From assembly GCA_023145485.1 (NCBI GenBank), contig JAGLDT010000146.1:1-5649 (forward strand): a stretch of DNA of 5,649 bases, given 5' to 3'. Shown here in pieces: positions 5,180 through 5,649 of the stretch. The translations under genes were made by a program, and so were the position numbers. The notes beneath the pieces were generated by a model. That model worked only from the letters and a program-made list of their open reading frames with translations, searched no databases and was not told where the DNA came from. Each line of letters begins with the position of its first letter. The stretch's first letter is position 1. The stretch comes from Cocleimonas sp. (GTDB lineage Bacteria; Pseudomonadota; Gammaproteobacteria; Thiotrichales; Thiotrichaceae).

Positions 5180-5649
5180 TTGCTCATCTCAATTCTCATT
5201 GTCGCCTTATGTGGTATTGCTTATCAATTAATTATCAGTACTGTTTCAAGCTATCTACTCGGCAATAGTGTTTATCAGTTCTCCCTCACCATTGGCTTTT
5301 TTATGTTTGCGATGGGTGTCGGTTCGTATCTCTCTAAACTGCTCAATGATGACCATATACAAAATTTTATTAGTGTAGAAATTGCCATCTCACTCATTGG
5401 CGGCATCTCTAGTTTGCTCTTATTTATAGCGTTTCCAATGGTAAGAGCCTTGTACGATGTCACTATGTACGGCTTGATCTTAATGATTGGCACCTTGGTT
5501 GGCATGGAAATCCCAATTTTAACCGCTGTATTAGCACAAAAACACAGCGCCCGTGACTCCATTGCTAACGTTATGTCACTGGATTATCTTGGCGCATTAA
5601 TAGGTGCTGTTGCCTTTCCACTCTTTTTATTACCACAACTAGGCTTAGT
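5180..5649 (+). CDS. speE: Membrane-fused spermidine synthase-like protein (SpeE family), N-terminal part, cut by window end
   Basis: The frame is open to the right edge and encodes a polytopic membrane domain. A first helix (ILLISILIVALCGIAYQ) is followed by SSYLLGNSVYQFSLTIGF, then MFAMGVGSYLS, a third helix about ISLIGGISSLLLFIAF, a fourth with LILMIGTLVGMEIPIL, and NVMSLDYLGALIGAVAFP before the edge. From family knowledge, these are hallmarks of the N-terminal membrane region of SpeE-like aminopropyltransferases, whose catalytic Rossmann domain would lie beyond the window. With decarboxylated AdoMet from SpeD it would add an aminopropyl group to putrescine or another amine. The start is uncertain. 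The frame is open from 5039, but its only ATG/GTG/TTG codon before the conserved helix is TTG 5180, used here, which begins inside helix 1 and lacks a ribosome-binding site. Rare ATC 5135, or an ATG 5095 start with a frameshift, are alternatives. Confidence 0.85.
   Translation, partial: MLISILIVALCGIAYQLIISTVSSYLLGNSVYQFSLTIGFFMFAMGVGSYLSKLLNDDHIQNFISVEIAISLIGGISSLLLFIAFPMVRALYDVTMYGLILMIGTLVGMEIPILTAVLAQKHSARDSIANVMSLDYLGALIGAVAFPLFLLPQLGL

Overview
The window looks like chromosomal DNA of a moderately AT-rich gammaproteobacterium. The evidence is a proteobacterial-type PurH, a short class 1B S-adenosylmethionine decarboxylase, a membrane-fused spermidine synthase, and Shine-Dalgarno-like leaders. 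I cannot name a genus from the sequence alone. No transposase, integrase, CRISPR array, rRNA or tRNA is visible.

Layout. Positions 1-297 hold no convincing gene but are rich in dyad symmetry. There is a 94-bp palindromic element at 11-104, a 22-bp-period direct repeat at 103-140, a long stem-loop at 120-209 that pairs best as minus-strand RNA, and a small hairpin at 232-258. purH (bifunctional, last two steps of IMP synthesis) fills 298-1872 on the minus strand. A divergent gene at 1976-2836 encodes an exported protein of unknown function. From 2955 the plus strand carries what looks like a polyamine gene group: speD (2955-3380), a GNAT-family protein (3391-4173), a glycine-zipper lipoprotein (4209-4841), then a 122-bp inverted-repeat element (4892-5013), and finally the 5' part of a membrane-embedded speE-like aminopropyltransferase that runs off the right edge.

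How the genes fit together. SpeD makes decarboxylated S-adenosylmethionine, the aminopropyl donor that a SpeE-type enzyme uses to make spermidine. The two enzymes therefore bracket two uncharacterised proteins, an acetyltransferase-like protein and a lipoprotein. The close spacing of speD, the GNAT gene and the lipoprotein gene (10 and 35 bp) suggests co-transcription. The repeat element may separate or re-promote speE.

The most interesting points are the following. The lipoprotein combines a five-glycine GxxxG zipper, an EF-hand-like loop and a cationic disordered tail. The 5' end of speE has no good start codon in frame: the nearest ATG lies in another frame and would join speE by a +1 step at a CCCC run. 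Two unrelated families of structured repeats lie in the gene-free stretches.
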